Of a stretch of DNA of 64,000 nt, positions 13,101 through 28,100 are shown in pieces. The number at the start of each line of letters is the position of its first letter. Positions within the stretch are counted from its first letter, which is position 1. The translations under genes were made by a program, and so were the position numbers. Below the pieces are notes generated by a model. That model was given only the letters and a program-made list of their open reading frames with translations. It did not search any database and was not told the DNA's origin. The stretch is from Tachypleus tridentatus. Taxonomy: Eukaryota > Arthropoda > Merostomata > Xiphosura > Limulidae. The stretch spans positions 20,035,586 through 20,099,585 of the forward strand of contig NC_134837.1 in assembly GCF_004210375.1 (NCBI RefSeq). The letters run 5' to 3'.

Positions 13101-16100
13101 GAGGGAAGTACATCCATTAAAGCCTCCTAAGATTAAAATGGGAGATGGTAACTGTTCAAGGTCTGATAAATCAGAAGTCTCTCCAGCAGACAGGTAAAGA
13201 GAAATACAATCATGGTATGACCAATGGAAACAAGGATGGTTACAGGTTCTAAGGGTGTATCAAGTGGCAAAGACAGGGTGGGCACATGCTTGTTGATCAG
13301 CAGTGCCATTCCTCCATGCACTTGTCATCACAATCTGTCACTCCGGTACAAAGAAAGCTGCCAAAAGGTGACTGTATTGACAGGTTTCATAAACATTTCT
13401 TGGAAGGAAAGACAAAAGATGATAAGAATCAACCAAAACCTTAAAGTATTCCACATTCAAACAGAAATCTCAATAGTTCTACTATATCAAAGTGGCCATT
13501 TTTATTTATGTGGAGGAGAACCCTTTTGTTTTCGACTATGTTGAATGTGGTCTGTTGATCTCCATGGACATTGCCCTAGGTTGAGTGGACAGGTCTCTGT
13601 CAGTGGATGTGGATTCCAGAGACTGGGGGCGCGAATGAATAATTGTTCTGCATCTTGGAGCCAATGGAAGTAGACCTGGAGAACCAGTGGAATGGTGGGA
13701 GCATTGATAGGAGTAGACATTGACTCATCAACTCTTTTAAGTATGAAGAGTAAAAGACTGAGTGGAGATATGTCACAGAATACCTTGACTGGAGAAACCA
13801 GCAAGGATCTCTGACTCGCAAATGTTCTTCAAATCCCTTTTAAAAATAACTTCTCTTGAGGAATTAAGAGTAGCATGGGCATTCAAATGGAAGAGGAGTT
13901 TGGCATATTGTGTTGTAGAGGTTTTCACTAAAATATCTCAAAAGTGCAACTTCATTACTTACTTGGGGGAAGCCACCAAGCCCCTGCAACCCTTTCTGAA
14001 TAAAAAGAGAGACATCTGCCCTAAATACTTCTCAGATAATGAATGAATAATAAGAAACCAAGGTGTGGAATCTGACTGTGATAATGACTGTGCAACAGGA
14101 TTGAAAATGTGTGGTTGTTTTCTAATTATCTGTTGTTTTTTAATATTTTTCATGGACTGGAGTATCCATAATAAATATAATAAATTTCAGTGCCCACTAA
14201 ACCCATCCACTATGGAGTACAACAAGGGAACTGACTACAATGCCAAAGAAGGACACTGCAGTAACACCAGGGTTTCTTGAGCACTATACTCAAACACAAG
14301 CATCAGAAACAATGGCCACAACACTCCCTGAGAAGGTCCACCACTAATACTTGGTTAAACCTAGCCTAAGAGGATTAGCCAATTGACCCTGGAGAGGGAG
14401 CCACCACAAGTCCACTTGTCTACAGGAATTCAACGCCAAAGTGGCATGTTGAGGTTGAACCTCTCAACGAGCAGGATCCTCTTTGCCCCTTGACAGGTTG
14501 TCATGCACAGAAAACATGTGGGTGGATGTTTAGATCCCACAGGAGGTAAACTAAAAGTACAGAACCTTTTCTTGGAGGTCCCCTCACCATGTACAGGAAT
14601 CCATCTCGAGAGGCCTGGAACATGACCTTCCAGGAGATGCATGTCAATTGTGTGAGCTCAAAAAAGAAAATTCACTGTTTACAGCAAAGGGAAAAAGGAT
14701 AAGTGTTCTATATTGGTGAGTGATATAAACCATCACAATAAGGAAGTCAAAATGAAACAGAATTAGTCACATCTAGACAAGAGGAAGAGAGTGAACTAAA
14801 GCACCTCAGATTGGTGGAAGTGCCAAATGTGAAATGGATAAAACATTTTATCTGTAGACCATTGTCCTGTAACCTCCTACTGATTAAATCACATCCCCCA
14901 TCTTTGAAGATGAGCATCAGGGAAGAAAAACAACCCAGAAAAAGAGGAGGACACAGCAAACCCAACATTGTGGGTGATACATTTGACTATCAATGTATAC
15001 AGACAAAGAATGAAGGTTGAAAATTAATAGGAAAAAGACTCAGATAATATAATACTTCTGTGAATGCAATTGAGGAGGAGAGCAATGGTCTTGATAAAGA
15101 AGGTGTTTGAAAATACTTACCTCAAAGAGACTAGAATGTGAGGAATGTAAGAGGAAAAATCCAACTATCCAACCTGACTGTGGAAGGAGTAAATAAGTAT
15201 GTTAAGACTACTTCCATTTGAAAGAAACTAACAGAAGCCAGGCATCTAATGTATGGTGCAGGCAAAATCCCCAAAAATGTTGAAGTTGGATAGACAGCAG
15301 ACCACCCCATAATAGACATAGGGCACCAGAACAAGCCCAAAGGTCAAGGCATGAAACTGGTACTGAATAACATGTTGAAAAAAAACAATGATAAGAATGT
15401 GTACCATGGGCATTTGTAGTCATGCAGAAACAGCTAACCCAAATGTGATCAAAGACTACATATTAAAATAGGGCACTCCCAAAACTGATTGAAGTGGGAC
15501 TGATTAATCCAGAACTACAATCAGCACTGGCAAAATGGGTAAAGAACAGGAGGATGCAAAACATGTAAAATGAATAAATATGATAATGTCTAGGAATGAA
15601 ATAAAAGAGCAAATAAAAAACAACTGAGTATAGCAACAAATATACTCCATGTGACACTAAATGTGCAGAAGTAATTAAAAAAACCAGAGGGGTGGAGAAA
15701 GAGAGCTAACTGTAAATCCCTATCAGCAGAGGATGGTAAACAAATAGCAGTGCCTGACCCTAGAAGATCCCAAAAGCAAAGCCTCATGTGGAGGGAAAGA
15801 ACTAAAAATGGCAAACACCTCAATATGGAGGGAAGGAAGAAAATGTGTCTCATGGTAACCTAAGACAAAAGAAAAAAAATAAAGACTGAAAAAAGGGTGA
15901 GGTAAATGTCTGTGAAGTCTTATTACTGCTTTAATTTGACAACAAAATTACAAATACAATAAATCAAATCTCATTCCTTTGTCCAAGTAATGATTACAAC
16001 AGCCTGCACTTAATCTTTGTTTTCTTTAGAAAAACTTTCACTGTTCATAACTGATCTTGTGTATATAAACATTTCACCCTTTAAAACTGAAAGCACAATA

Positions 16101-19100
16101 TAAATGAAAGAACTATTGCAACATTTAAAGACTGTTAAACAATTTGTTAATCCACTTTATAACATCTTGTGGATTTTTCTCATCTGATATTTTTTGTATT
16201 GTATAGAAACAAAACAATTAGTAGAGTAATTAAGTGCAAAACATACCTCTGCTCGTAATTCTGGAGGGAAATTAGGATTTTCACTAAAATCTCCTGGTAC
16301 TGCTATATCTGATACACAACCAATACTATCTCTGAGTTGAGTAAGTTTCTGTTGTCCTAGTACTGCTACCTCTTGGTCCACCTGCAAAGCAAACTATCAT
16401 GTGAACTCATTGTTTTTATAAACAAATAAAATATGCTGAAATGAATAAAAAATATATTTATAATTTTTTCAACATAAAAAAGTTTAAAAATTTATATTCT
16501 TTTTAACAATTATTTTTAAAATAGGTCTAGATAAGTAGTAATCTATTATATCCAGCTCCAACCAATATCAGTACCTCTTAAATGATGGTAAGAAAAAGGG
16601 TACCCAACCAAGGGGATGAATTTTATTTTAGTGGAAGTTGTCCAGCTGGCAAATGGAATAGCACATTAGGTCTGTGGTAGGAGGAGTGTTTATACAGCAT
16701 CCACACCAGTACAACATCACTGCCCTACTCTCAACTGAGTGGAATTGGGTACACCCAGGAGGAAACAGCTAGGAGATAAGTGGTAATGACAACCATACTC
16801 CACCAGAATGGGGGGATGCACTGATGAGTTTGGATGAATGCAGCATCAAAGGCAGTGAAGTGGATGATAAAAACAACTCTATTTTGAAAGCAGACCATTC
16901 CTGACTGAGCCAAGAGAAGGAGCAGCAATTCAATTCTACAGTATTAGTGGTATTCGATGAGTGTATGATATGGATAAACATTTATGATGCAAAACACCAT
17001 GATGAAAATCCTACAAGCAGTATTGTACAGCATCTCATCTCAAAGGTGGGCATTACTGACCAGAATAGAAGGAAACAGCATATCCAAAAGAGGTTATCTG
17101 AAAAGAGTGGGCGAGAGGAAAAGAGGAGGCATCAACAGGAGCAGGCACAGAAATGGAAACAACTTCTGTTTTGGCCAAAGTGGTGCCATCAAGAGGATTT
17201 GACACTGAGTGGCATGGATGATGGAGAGAATACAAAAGGAAGAAGACAGAAGGGGGGCAGGCACAGAAGGGCCCCCAATCCTGACTGAAGGCACTGATAA
17301 CTATAGCAAAAGGATGTGGTCTTGGGGGCCAAAACTGGGGAAACTTTGGATTTATTTGGGTGGCAAATGCATTTAGTTTCAAATTACCCCAGGGGAACAC
17401 AACTAGCTAAACACTTGCAGGTTGAGGGACCACTCTGGGGAAGAATCCTGTTGGAATGAGATAAATCAATCACAGAGTCAGGACATCCAGTATATATTAC
17501 ATTGATAAGTGTGATGGCTCTGGCCCCAAAAAGAGGTCCAACATGTGGAAACAAAGAGACCTCAAGCAAGTGAATGACAGGACAAACATTAAGGGTATTT
17601 GAATAGTTGACTATTCTTCTTGAGGAAAATAAAGGGTTATATTTAATGAGTGTAATGAAATATATAGGCAAGGATGTTGATGTTACATAAATTGGATGTT
17701 CAATATAAGTTGGCTTTGAGAACTAGCCAACATAATCTAGTTATTTATTTCAGGTTTACTTTGTGCCAAAGAAGTGTGTAAAGTGAAATAACTGTTATAA
17801 GAACTATTAACCAATTTATACAAAGATAAAATAAAAAATAATGGCAAAAGGTGGTAGAAAACAGAAAAATTAATCATGTGGCACAATATACAGGAAATCA
17901 CACAGATATAAAGAAATTTAAGCAAGAATGACACTAACAATGTAAACAAAGTTTATTTACAAATTTGGTTTTGAAAATCTTTTTCAGAGATATGTGAAGG
18001 TCAACAAACCTAGAATCAAGATTGATACTATTTGGTGTCACAGTATTAAACAGTTATCCAATAACCTTCTTTAATTTCTCTGTTTCTGTTAAATGTATAA
18101 TTTGTCTCTACACCAGTCAGTTTAATATCTTCAAAAGTGTTTCCAGGCATGTTAAAGCATTTTGCAACCATCTGAGTATCTGCAAGAAGTGGAAATACTG
18201 CAGGTTATGCAGATAATGATTAAAATGTGAATTGCTAATCCTGATGCAAGTGCAGTAACCATGGATCCATGACCAAGGTTTTTCACATGTCCAGAAATTT
18301 TCAGAGCTGATTCCCACAGACCCAAAAAGGATATGATAGTCACTGCTGCTACTCATGGCATTTCAACCAAGTGTAGAAACCCATTGGATATGGACAGGAC
18401 CTATTCTGGACACTAAAAGATGGAGAAGCTGATGCCAGAGGTTGGGACACAGAGGTTGGAAGGAAACCCCAGCAGTCAAGTAATAGCTGTAGTGTGAGAA
18501 TAGGTATATTTAAAAATAAACATTGAAGACTGGTAAAGTCCAATTACTGTCCATATGACAGAGTTTCTTAGTGGTAACACACAATCATGGATTTAAAAAG
18601 AGCTTTTGACAAACAATGTGTGCCAACCTGCCTTTGTACACTGAAGTATTCACTGTTATTTTTACGTAAAGAGTAAATATATTTTTGTGCACAGTTTTAT
18701 GGATTAAACATAGGACTCATAATGTTCCACTAATCCAAGATGTAAAATGTAAGATAATAAAAGCTACCCAATCCTTCTCAGAGTGTGACAAAGAATTTTT
18801 AAGATTTGTGTCATATATAATAAATACAGTTAATCTTTTTAAATACTCTTATTATTTTATCTTTTCAATGGATCTCACATAAGTTTGATTATCAATAAAA
18901 CAAAAATCTAATAACAATGAAATACACAAACAGTGTGAACAAATCTTGCATTTCTTTTAATGTGAAATTCAATGTGTTCATCATTGTTTGATCTTCAGTT
19001 GGTTTATTATGCCAGTGGAATACAACATCTACTTAAATATTATACTTCTACGTTCAGATCTTAACCAGAAACAGCTGTAACCTAAAATTTTATACAAAAC

Positions 19101-22100
19101 TACAATCTCAATGGTAGTCTTACATGATTATTTGTGTTTGTATGTCACGTACAAAACAACAAACTTGTACAGTCACACGTTAAATTAATTTCTCTGATAA
19201 ATAGAACTGTTTTTAGCTGAGTTAAATTAAATGAGGGCTTAACTCTAAGAAAAAAATATTTTAAATCAGCTTTAATTTCATGTTAGAAGGAAAACATGCT
19301 TGCACATGTGAACTGTTGCATAGTTTCTTGTTGATCTATCTAGGTCATCATATACACAGCTTATATAACAAAGTAACAATATGGATAATAAAAACAAATT
19401 ATGAAAATAAATGATTACTTGAAATACAAATATGCATCAGAAGACATTTAAAAATTCACAATATCCAAAGCCATAATGAAGCCAAATTATTAACTGAAAC
19501 AATGTTTGGCTACTAGATTTCAAAATTGAAAGACAAATCCAATGACACAATTATCACCATTTAAAAACAGTGTTAAACTTAATTTACCATAAAGAAAAAA
19601 TTTAAATTTCAAAAATAATAAAGCAAAGATTTTTTCTTATTTGCCAAATAACAATCACTTGAATATAAAATCACTGTCTTAATGGCAATGGCTTAAGTAA
19701 CCAACATACTTAATCAATACAATTTTATGCAATTAATGTTATCTGGAACATTTTGATCCAGGATGTTAATTTCATTATAGCTAATACAATGTTATAGTGA
19801 ACTGATATATTACAGAATTACAACTGCTTAACAGAGTTTAAAACACATAATTATTTGTAGGTTTGTTGAAACTGTGGACTTTAATTGGTTTTAAAGTTTC
19901 TTGCAAATGTAAATGTTTTGATGCTAAATGTATAGGCAAAAATGATAAATGATTCAGATACAACACTATCTTTAAGAATTATATAAAGTAATGTTTACCT
20001 CGATACATGCAAAGAATATGGATTCCACTATGTCAAAAATAATTTAAAATTAAATATTTTAGTTAAAAGAGATATTTTTTATGGTTATGAAATGTTATAA
20101 AATTAAATTTTTCCATTTTAATGTAACAGGAGATAATAGTTTAGTGACTGTATATCGAAATTGCTGCTTGATGAGACAGTTTAAACAAAATATTTGCTCC
20201 AGTCATTTCTAGTTATGGTATTTTTTAAAGCTCTAAATAGGAACTTTATTACTAACCTTAAAGAAAATAAAGAAAAAATTAAAATTTTATAGTTTTCTCA
20301 CCAGTAAGCTTTCAACTCCTCTATATTTTTGGTTTGATACAATTTGAACTGGTCTGAAAATCTGAACAGTCAGCAAAACATCTGACAACATACTAAGTTT
20401 AACTTTACTGGATATCTTCTTTGACTGGCTGTTTGTTACTCCACCCAAGCACTGCAAAACAATAAACAACAATAAAAAAACATGTTTGTCATGATAACTA
20501 GTTTTGTGTATCAAATAAATAAAAAGCTGCACTCCCTGATTAATTACATAAATAAAAATATTAACTTATACATATACTATAAAAGTTACTTTTATATCTA
20601 TAAATTTAACTGCACAATAAAAGTAAGGAGTATTATGTTATAACTATATTTCATGAGACATTGTGTGTGATGTATAAATACATTTAATTCTTGTAACAAA
20701 ATTTTTCAGAATAACCTCATTCTTTTCAAACATTTTTTTTTGTGTGAATTCTCAAACCTGCACACAACACACTGATATTTAAACTTTCCTTATATTTAAT
20801 AAACACAATTCTAGCTTGTAAACTAGTTAGAATTGGTAATAAACATTTAAGAATACACTTCACACAATGGTACATTTTCAAATAATGATCACTGCTTTCT
20901 AAACAATAAAGGTGGAATTTGTACTTAGAATAAAAATTGTTACACTGTTTTTAGTAGAGCCATTATAACCATTTAGACCATCCTATTTTATACTTCTGAC
21001 TACTTCCAAACTATATATAAAAAACATTTTCTTTACCCAAAACTAATTTCTCAAATGTTTATACAACCTCCTCTTCAATTTTTTTTAATGTTATAATTGT
21101 TATCACATCTGTAGGTAAACTATTTCACAACCTCACTGCCCTATTAGAAAAGTGACACTGCTTTTAATTTATATGTCATAAATTTCAACAATCATAAAGC
21201 CTTAACAGTATCTCCTAAAACCCTTTTCTCTCCTATGAATGATTTTAATAGCTCTTACTTGTTCCCTCTGCAGCAATTCAACATTCTGGATACAATATTC
21301 CAAATGAGGTCTAATAGCACCTTATGAAGTGAATTGATAACATCCTTTAACATGTACATTATTTTGATATTTAACAATATCATTATGTTTAAAACCAGAT
21401 ATAATCTTACGTTGCAAGTAAACGTTCATTAGTGCTTTGTTGGTTGCTTAGTGTTAGTTTCACTTAATGAATCTGAAGCATCTCCTTCACCTTTATCATA
21501 GCCTCGTTTTCAACTTTACTAATTACTTTCAATGTTCCTTCTTTTGGAGGGTGTGAGACTACCTAATATTCACCTAGTACATATTGAAATTGCTTGAGCT
21601 GTTCTAGAACCTAGAATTACAGTAAATAATTACATAGTTTTACTGCTGGTGTAATTTATAAACTCACATAAACTGGATGTAGTTAAGTTTTATGACAAAT
21701 TTTAGTCTGAGTAACTCCCGTTGTACAGGTTCACAAGTACTGGTGATTCTGTGTACATGCTGTGAGACATTTCACAAGTTTGTTTTTTTAATATGAATTG
21801 GATCAAAACTGTCAAATTAATTGTACAGTCTGATGCAGATGGGTTTCTGATAACATCAAAATACCCTTGTTTATTGAATACACACTTGCATCAACAAAAA
21901 GTACAGCACAGTATTATTGCAATTCACAAGAGGACTTAATGTTAACATATCTACTATTCATAAATTCTACAAATTTCACAATTTAATTTTCATTTGTAAG
22001 TGCTATCAAAATGACATCAATATAGTACTTTCAAACAAGCAGTTTTAATTTAATAGAACAATTCCTCAGCCAACTATTCTGATACCACACATGGAAACAT

Positions 22101-25100
22101 AGTAATATAGGCTCTAACTAGATTCTAATTTTGAATCCATCAGTCTGTCCATAAAATTTACCATTGAAGTGACAAATATAATTTTTCATAGCAAATTCCA
22201 TCACTTGTATAAAACATTATTTGCTAAGTCCATGAACACACATAAAAAACATTAAACAATTGCTTCCTTTCAGGTTATTAAACTACAACATCATTATGCT
22301 ATATGCAAGATTATGTTTGCAAATCTCAAAGAATAAATTAAACACCATAATGAAAAGAGTATATCTAGAAGTTCACATTTAATTTGTTATTAGATCTTTT
22401 CTGATAACTTGAAACATTTCAAGTTTAAAGATTGAATCCAAATCTCTCAACAGTTACAGGTCATTTATGAATTCTGCTGCACAGTGTGTGAGAGTATCTA
22501 CTCAATTTCACTGTCAGAAGACTGGGGATTTGTTTTAAAGAACACTAATCCTAAGTTCAAGGATAGTTCAAGCAAAACTCAATGTGCACTAGATGAATGA
22601 GATATGATCTCATCCACTTGTCAGAGTTTTGTATATGTTGCTGGAATTCTTCTGCAGTAGGTCTGCGACTTGTTGGCAATATATTCAAACAATAAATTAT
22701 AAGCACACAGTGCAGTTGTTTTAAAATAATATATTTAAAACAAGTCAAATGGAAGTACAAAAGTTAACATTTTCCTAATGGAAATACACTTTCAGTTTAA
22801 GAAAATGTTCATTTCAAAACATATCGTCCACTGACAATATAGCTAGAATCCCATACTGAGAAGTTGGAGAGGCCAGTGTGAGCAAGATCCATACAGAAAG
22901 TGTCTGCACAGAACAGTGTTGTTCCAAGATAAAAGTGGAACACAAGTGGAGGAATCACACTTCATCCAGAATAGATATACTCTTTACCTGGAACCTAGTT
23001 CCTGTATCAAGAGTGGAATAATACATAAGTAACCACCATTACAAGCCAGCCCTGACAAGATAGTTGAATTTCCAAAACTCAGAGTTGGAATGAAAGGGGT
23101 CTTGGTCCCTATACACTGATGTCTAAAGCTATTGGATCATAAAGTCACAGGTACATATACTTAAGAGTGGATCCCAGCCTGTACCACAGAGTGATGCATT
23201 TGGCACAATCAGAATAACCATGATAAAATAAGCAACTCTGAAGTTGACAAACCTTCTCCTCCACCTGAAAAAGTCCAAAAGCAATACCCCAGACTTGGAA
23301 TGACAAGGCTGTGTATGTCTTAATTAATCAATGGAACAGATCTCATTCTCTAACAAAATGGGTAGGGAATATTCCATTTGTCCATGGAATTATGGAGGAG
23401 ATGTGAAACCTGAATTAATCAAGGCCTTAGGATGACACAACTCCACGTTCAGAATTATGAGAAGACAGTGGACCTTCCATGAACAATATACAAAACTAAT
23501 GTCAATCAAAAAGAAGTACTATGCACACCCCAAATGGATATTGTAGTCTCAAATATGAACCAAAATTACAAGTAGACTCCTGCAGATGCTCTTGTCACTC
23601 CAACTGACATCTGGGAAAAGCATCTAGGGACCTGAGTAGGAGGGCCACTAACTTTGCCCTCTTTTCCAAAGAGTGGAGGAACGTATTCTAACAACCTGGA
23701 TGAAAAGACTGTCCACAACCTCAGTGACTGGAAGTGGGGTTATAGTAAGGACTTCCTTCCTCCATTAATAGAATATGGAGGGAAAACAAGTTGGGGTGCA
23801 TAAGAAACAGTGTTCTGGAAACAGTGAATTAAGTGAACCAAGTTCTCTAAACTTTTGTAAGCAAACTTTACACATGACAGTCCACGAGTGACTGTTCATG
23901 ATAATATGGTAAAAACCATCTAGTAAACACCTAGATGGTCTTATAGAACATCCCATTTTGACAGAGCCTGTTGCAATCAGTGGTAAAAATAGTCAAGTTG
24001 GTTGTTAGTGTGGAATTAGACTGAGAGAAGCACAACTGACTGGACAAAATTCACCACAAAGTGCCCTGGAAAATTGAGAGTCAAGATTGTGGAAAAAAAT
24101 ACCCCCTTTTCCTTATAATCCAACAGATGTTGATAAAAATGGCTATGGGGTAGAGTAAAACTGCCTGAGCATATAAATAATGTGAGTGAAATGCATTGGG
24201 AGAAGTCTGAATACCAACCTGTAAAATGTCTCCCAGTGGATAAATGAAATTGGTAGGAAAAGACAAATGTGTTAAATTTTATGAGATATAACTCAGAAAT
24301 ACCTTACCTTAAAGACTAAATATACAAAATATATATATTTGGGAATCCATCTCTAAGGAAATGGGGAAATATCAAGGAAAACTGAAGGATCCCAATGTAT
24401 ATGTAGTTAAGACAATCACCATAAGAGGAGGTAAAATGGGTCACATAACACTTCCAGGATTAACAAGCCATAACAAATTATCAGATTACAATCAATTGCA
24501 GAGGTGATAAAACAAATGTCAAAAGAATTGCAGATATTGATGTATCCCCTTCCCTAGTTGCCAGAGACTTGTGAAGAAAGAACTTATCAGGATAGAGCAA
24601 GACTTAAGGGAGAAAGTCCTACAAATATGCCAATGATTCCTACTTATAACATCAACATGTTGGCAAATAGATGAAGGAGGGTACCAGGCATGTCTATCCC
24701 ATCATTTAATAAAATATTAAATCTCTCATCTTGAACCAGAAAAATCACGAAGTAGAAGAAACTAAATAGTTCCTCCCACACCAAGGAAAACACAGACTCA
24801 AAGAGGACAAAGAATAGCCCCAAAAATCCAAATAATTATTTGAAAAAAAAAGAGTAGAAGGAGGATTCAAACTGGACTCATGAGAAGATGACTTAGTAAC
24901 TAAAAGTGTCAGAAAACAGAATCCAAATTCTTTCCAGGATCAACAAAAAAGGCAACTTCAGAAGCCCTTGGAAAAATACATCCCAAGACAAATGAAAGTC
25001 TCCATCTTTCAGCAGATAAAAACATGGACAATCTGAACCAAAAGTAAATTCCTCTCCTTCGACTGTAAAAGGACGCTAGATAATAAAGGAGAAGTAAGGG

Positions 25101-28100
25101 AAGTTGGAATAGCTGCCTTGTCAACAACAGTAACATGGGAATTCACACTCACAAATATCACATTTAATTTGTTTTTTCTTGAACTTAATGAAATCCACAA
25201 GTCAGCATAAAAATCACAATCCATAATACTTTGTCAGAGAAAACCATGACCAACACTTTGTTAAGAAAAAGTGATTACATTATCTAAGTGAGGTACTTAT
25301 TTAGAGTACCAGAATAGAGGACACATGAGAGTGGAGAAATATGCAAGTTAGATATTGCCAAAGGCATTTAAGTAGGGTATAAAGGATTGGAGCATTCAAG
25401 ACTAATGCTTAGATAGCCAAAGCCAATGCTGAAAAATAGCTATGTTCTCAGTGGATGGTAAGTATGTTTTGGAAATTCTTTACAGAATATCACAGTTTTA
25501 TGTAGGATTCTAAAAACTTATCCCAGAATCCAACTGACAAGATCAATTATTTTTTAATTACTTTGTTTCTTACTGTACAATTTGCAATAGATTAATTTAA
25601 GCTACTCTATGGGTAACCACAGTTGTATCCCAAACATGAAATAATTGTCTCCTTTTTGTCAAAGTCCACACAAATGAGATCAGGTTCTTTAGCAGACCCT
25701 TTGACAAATTATTCTCCTTATTTCTCTTAAATTCACATTAAAATATCACCTGATAAGTTTAAGCATTCAAGTACAGCTAACTTCATGTTTTCAAAGTTCT
25801 TTTTTCTGACTGATCTTCAGTTCACTTGTCTATATTTATATGTGCCCAACTAAGGCCTCAAACATTTTATAAACTATTTGCATGCCACTATAACATAGCA
25901 ATACTCACAGTAATGAAAAAATACAGAAGCTTTGAGTAAGTTGGTGTTAAGAGTACTTATAACAAGTGAACCATACACACAATGCATGACTCTTACAGTT
26001 ATGCAACCCAACTTGTCATAACTATTGCCTTTAAAATAATTACTTTTAACTCTCTTGTTATGAAAAGTGATTGATAAATAAATATATCATCTAATAATTT
26101 AAATAATAATGCTTACACTAAACAGTCTTGCTTATCCAACAATCTCCAAAATACTCAAAGTAATTCATAAAGCTGAAAACATGGCCATGTTGTAGGTGAA
26201 ATTGTTTCAGATCCTTCATAACAAGCCAAAATTAATAATAAACAAAATGCTATTGAACCTTTACTCACACTTTAGGTATTTAAATTTTATTTCAACTTTC
26301 ACACACTACTGTGTAATATAGTTATGTTGAAATTATTACCAGCTAAACAACACTGACTAGACATTTTGTAAAGTTATGTACTAGATGCCTTTCTCATTAA
26401 CTGTATCTAGTTTTTCCCACAAAGCTGCATTGGTAATTTATGTTGTGATAAATTAGTACAAATAACCTTTCAACATGACATTAAACAACAAAAAGGAACC
26501 ATCTGGTCAACTTAAGTAATATATCCACTAAATTAAACAATAAAAAAAACTTAATTCTTATCATTCAAATAGTTATCTAGCTTTCTCTTAAACTCCCTTA
26601 AATTAGTTGTATCTACCACAACCAATGGCAATCCATTCCAAATGCCAGTTGTCCTGTTGGAAAAATAAAGCTATCTCAGCTGAAGATGATTCCTTCCCTT
26701 TCAAACTTTATGTTCACTAATCTTTCTACCCTAATCACCAAACATGAAAAAAAAGATTATGTTTCAACATTATCAATTTCCCCTAACAATCTTAAACACT
26801 TAAATCAAGAGAACACAAGATCAGAGGTCTTAACATATCCTCTTATAATAATCTTTCCATGTTTGGGTAATTTACAGAAAAGCAAAAATTATAAAATTTG
26901 ATGAGTAATAAAACTCCAAAGTGTCATTATTTCAGTAAGATTCCAAATTACTGAAACATTACTGAAATTATTTTATCTGAAAAAGAACTGTCAACAGATG
27001 TTTTACACACACACAGTGTGTATCTCATGGTTCATAGAAATTTTTAAATTCCAAATTCTATGCCTTTTACATGTTTCCCCGTGCTAATTTTTTCATGTCA
27101 CTTTTGAAACAGTAGATATACATCTGCTACATGTAACATAAATGAAACAAAATATTCAATCACTCAAACTTTACTACATATAAGTTCAACTAAGTAGAAA
27201 GTATTAAGAAGACCCCTAAAAAGTCAAATGAATTTCTGACAAATGGGACACAGAATAAGAGAAACAGATCTTTGACTTTGTTTATTGTTGATATGAAATT
27301 TGAATTTCCAAACTCGAGTGTTTTAATTTTAATTAAAATGTTTTATTACAATAAAATTCAATTTATTAAAAGTAAAAGCTAACATTTCAAAGCAATAGCT
27401 TGTTAACAATGTAAACAAGTACATTAAGCAATAAGAAGTTACCTAATCTTCTTTTTCGTGGTTTAAACCCTTCTCATCCATGTAATTAACCAAAATGTGA
27501 GCAAAATAAAGTTACAATGTGACTGTAACCTACAAAGTAGTAAGACAGTCATGTTCATTTTAAATAAGGTACAATGCAGAAACTCTGCAAATATTATATC
27601 AACCTCAGATAGTGGGCATAGAGGAGCCTTGTGATATGAAGATCTCAGGATGGATTCCATTACCACCAAACTTACTTGTCCTACTGTTTTCACAGTAGAG
27701 CTGTTAAGGTTATCTGCTACTTTCCCTAATTTTGAGCTGCTGATAAAAGGAAAGGAAATTGGCTGATGGAATCCACCACATTATTTTTCGTTTGTATTTG
27801 TACAACTTATAAACAAGTCAGAAGAACAGCTATGAGAAACAGTAACTTTGACTCTCATATTAATAAACATTCTTAAACTGAAAGCATTTAATATTTGGAA
27901 AACAGGTTGGAATAGAGGCCCATCAACCTGGTACAGATTCACAGATGATGTATTTAGAGTATGGAACACTAATTTAGTCTCCTATTAGTTTCTATGAGTT
28001 CTTGAATACTATTAATAAAATTTTACTTTGCTTATGACAGATCGGGTAGAAAGTTATCATTTTTAAATAATAAAATTCTCGTCAAGGATGGGGAAATCAT

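Larger units (their letters stand above)
8686..16246. other. SNAPC3 intron between exons 4 and 5 (7.6 kb)
   Basis: 8,686-9,480 is plain AT-rich intron. 9,480-10,400 is an older, less AT-rich repeat block. 10,420-14,650 is LINE copy A (listed separately). 14,650-15,900 is another decayed, unidentified repeat block lying immediately upstream of the LINE's 5' end on the minus strand. The last 350 bp are plain intron. Confidence 0.6.

Noticed and set aside
22557..22760. Minus-strand frame with [19 protein letters not shown] as a possible SNAPC3 exon
   Set aside because: No good donor follows, the sequence does not match any SNAPC3 region, and exons 2 and 3 already join in phase.
27440..27475. 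Minus-strand GFKPRKRRL followed by a gtaact word as a mini-exon
   Set aside because: The acceptor has no pyrimidine tract, the exon would be under 40 bp, and the real exon 2 at 30,749-30,845 covers the charged segment.
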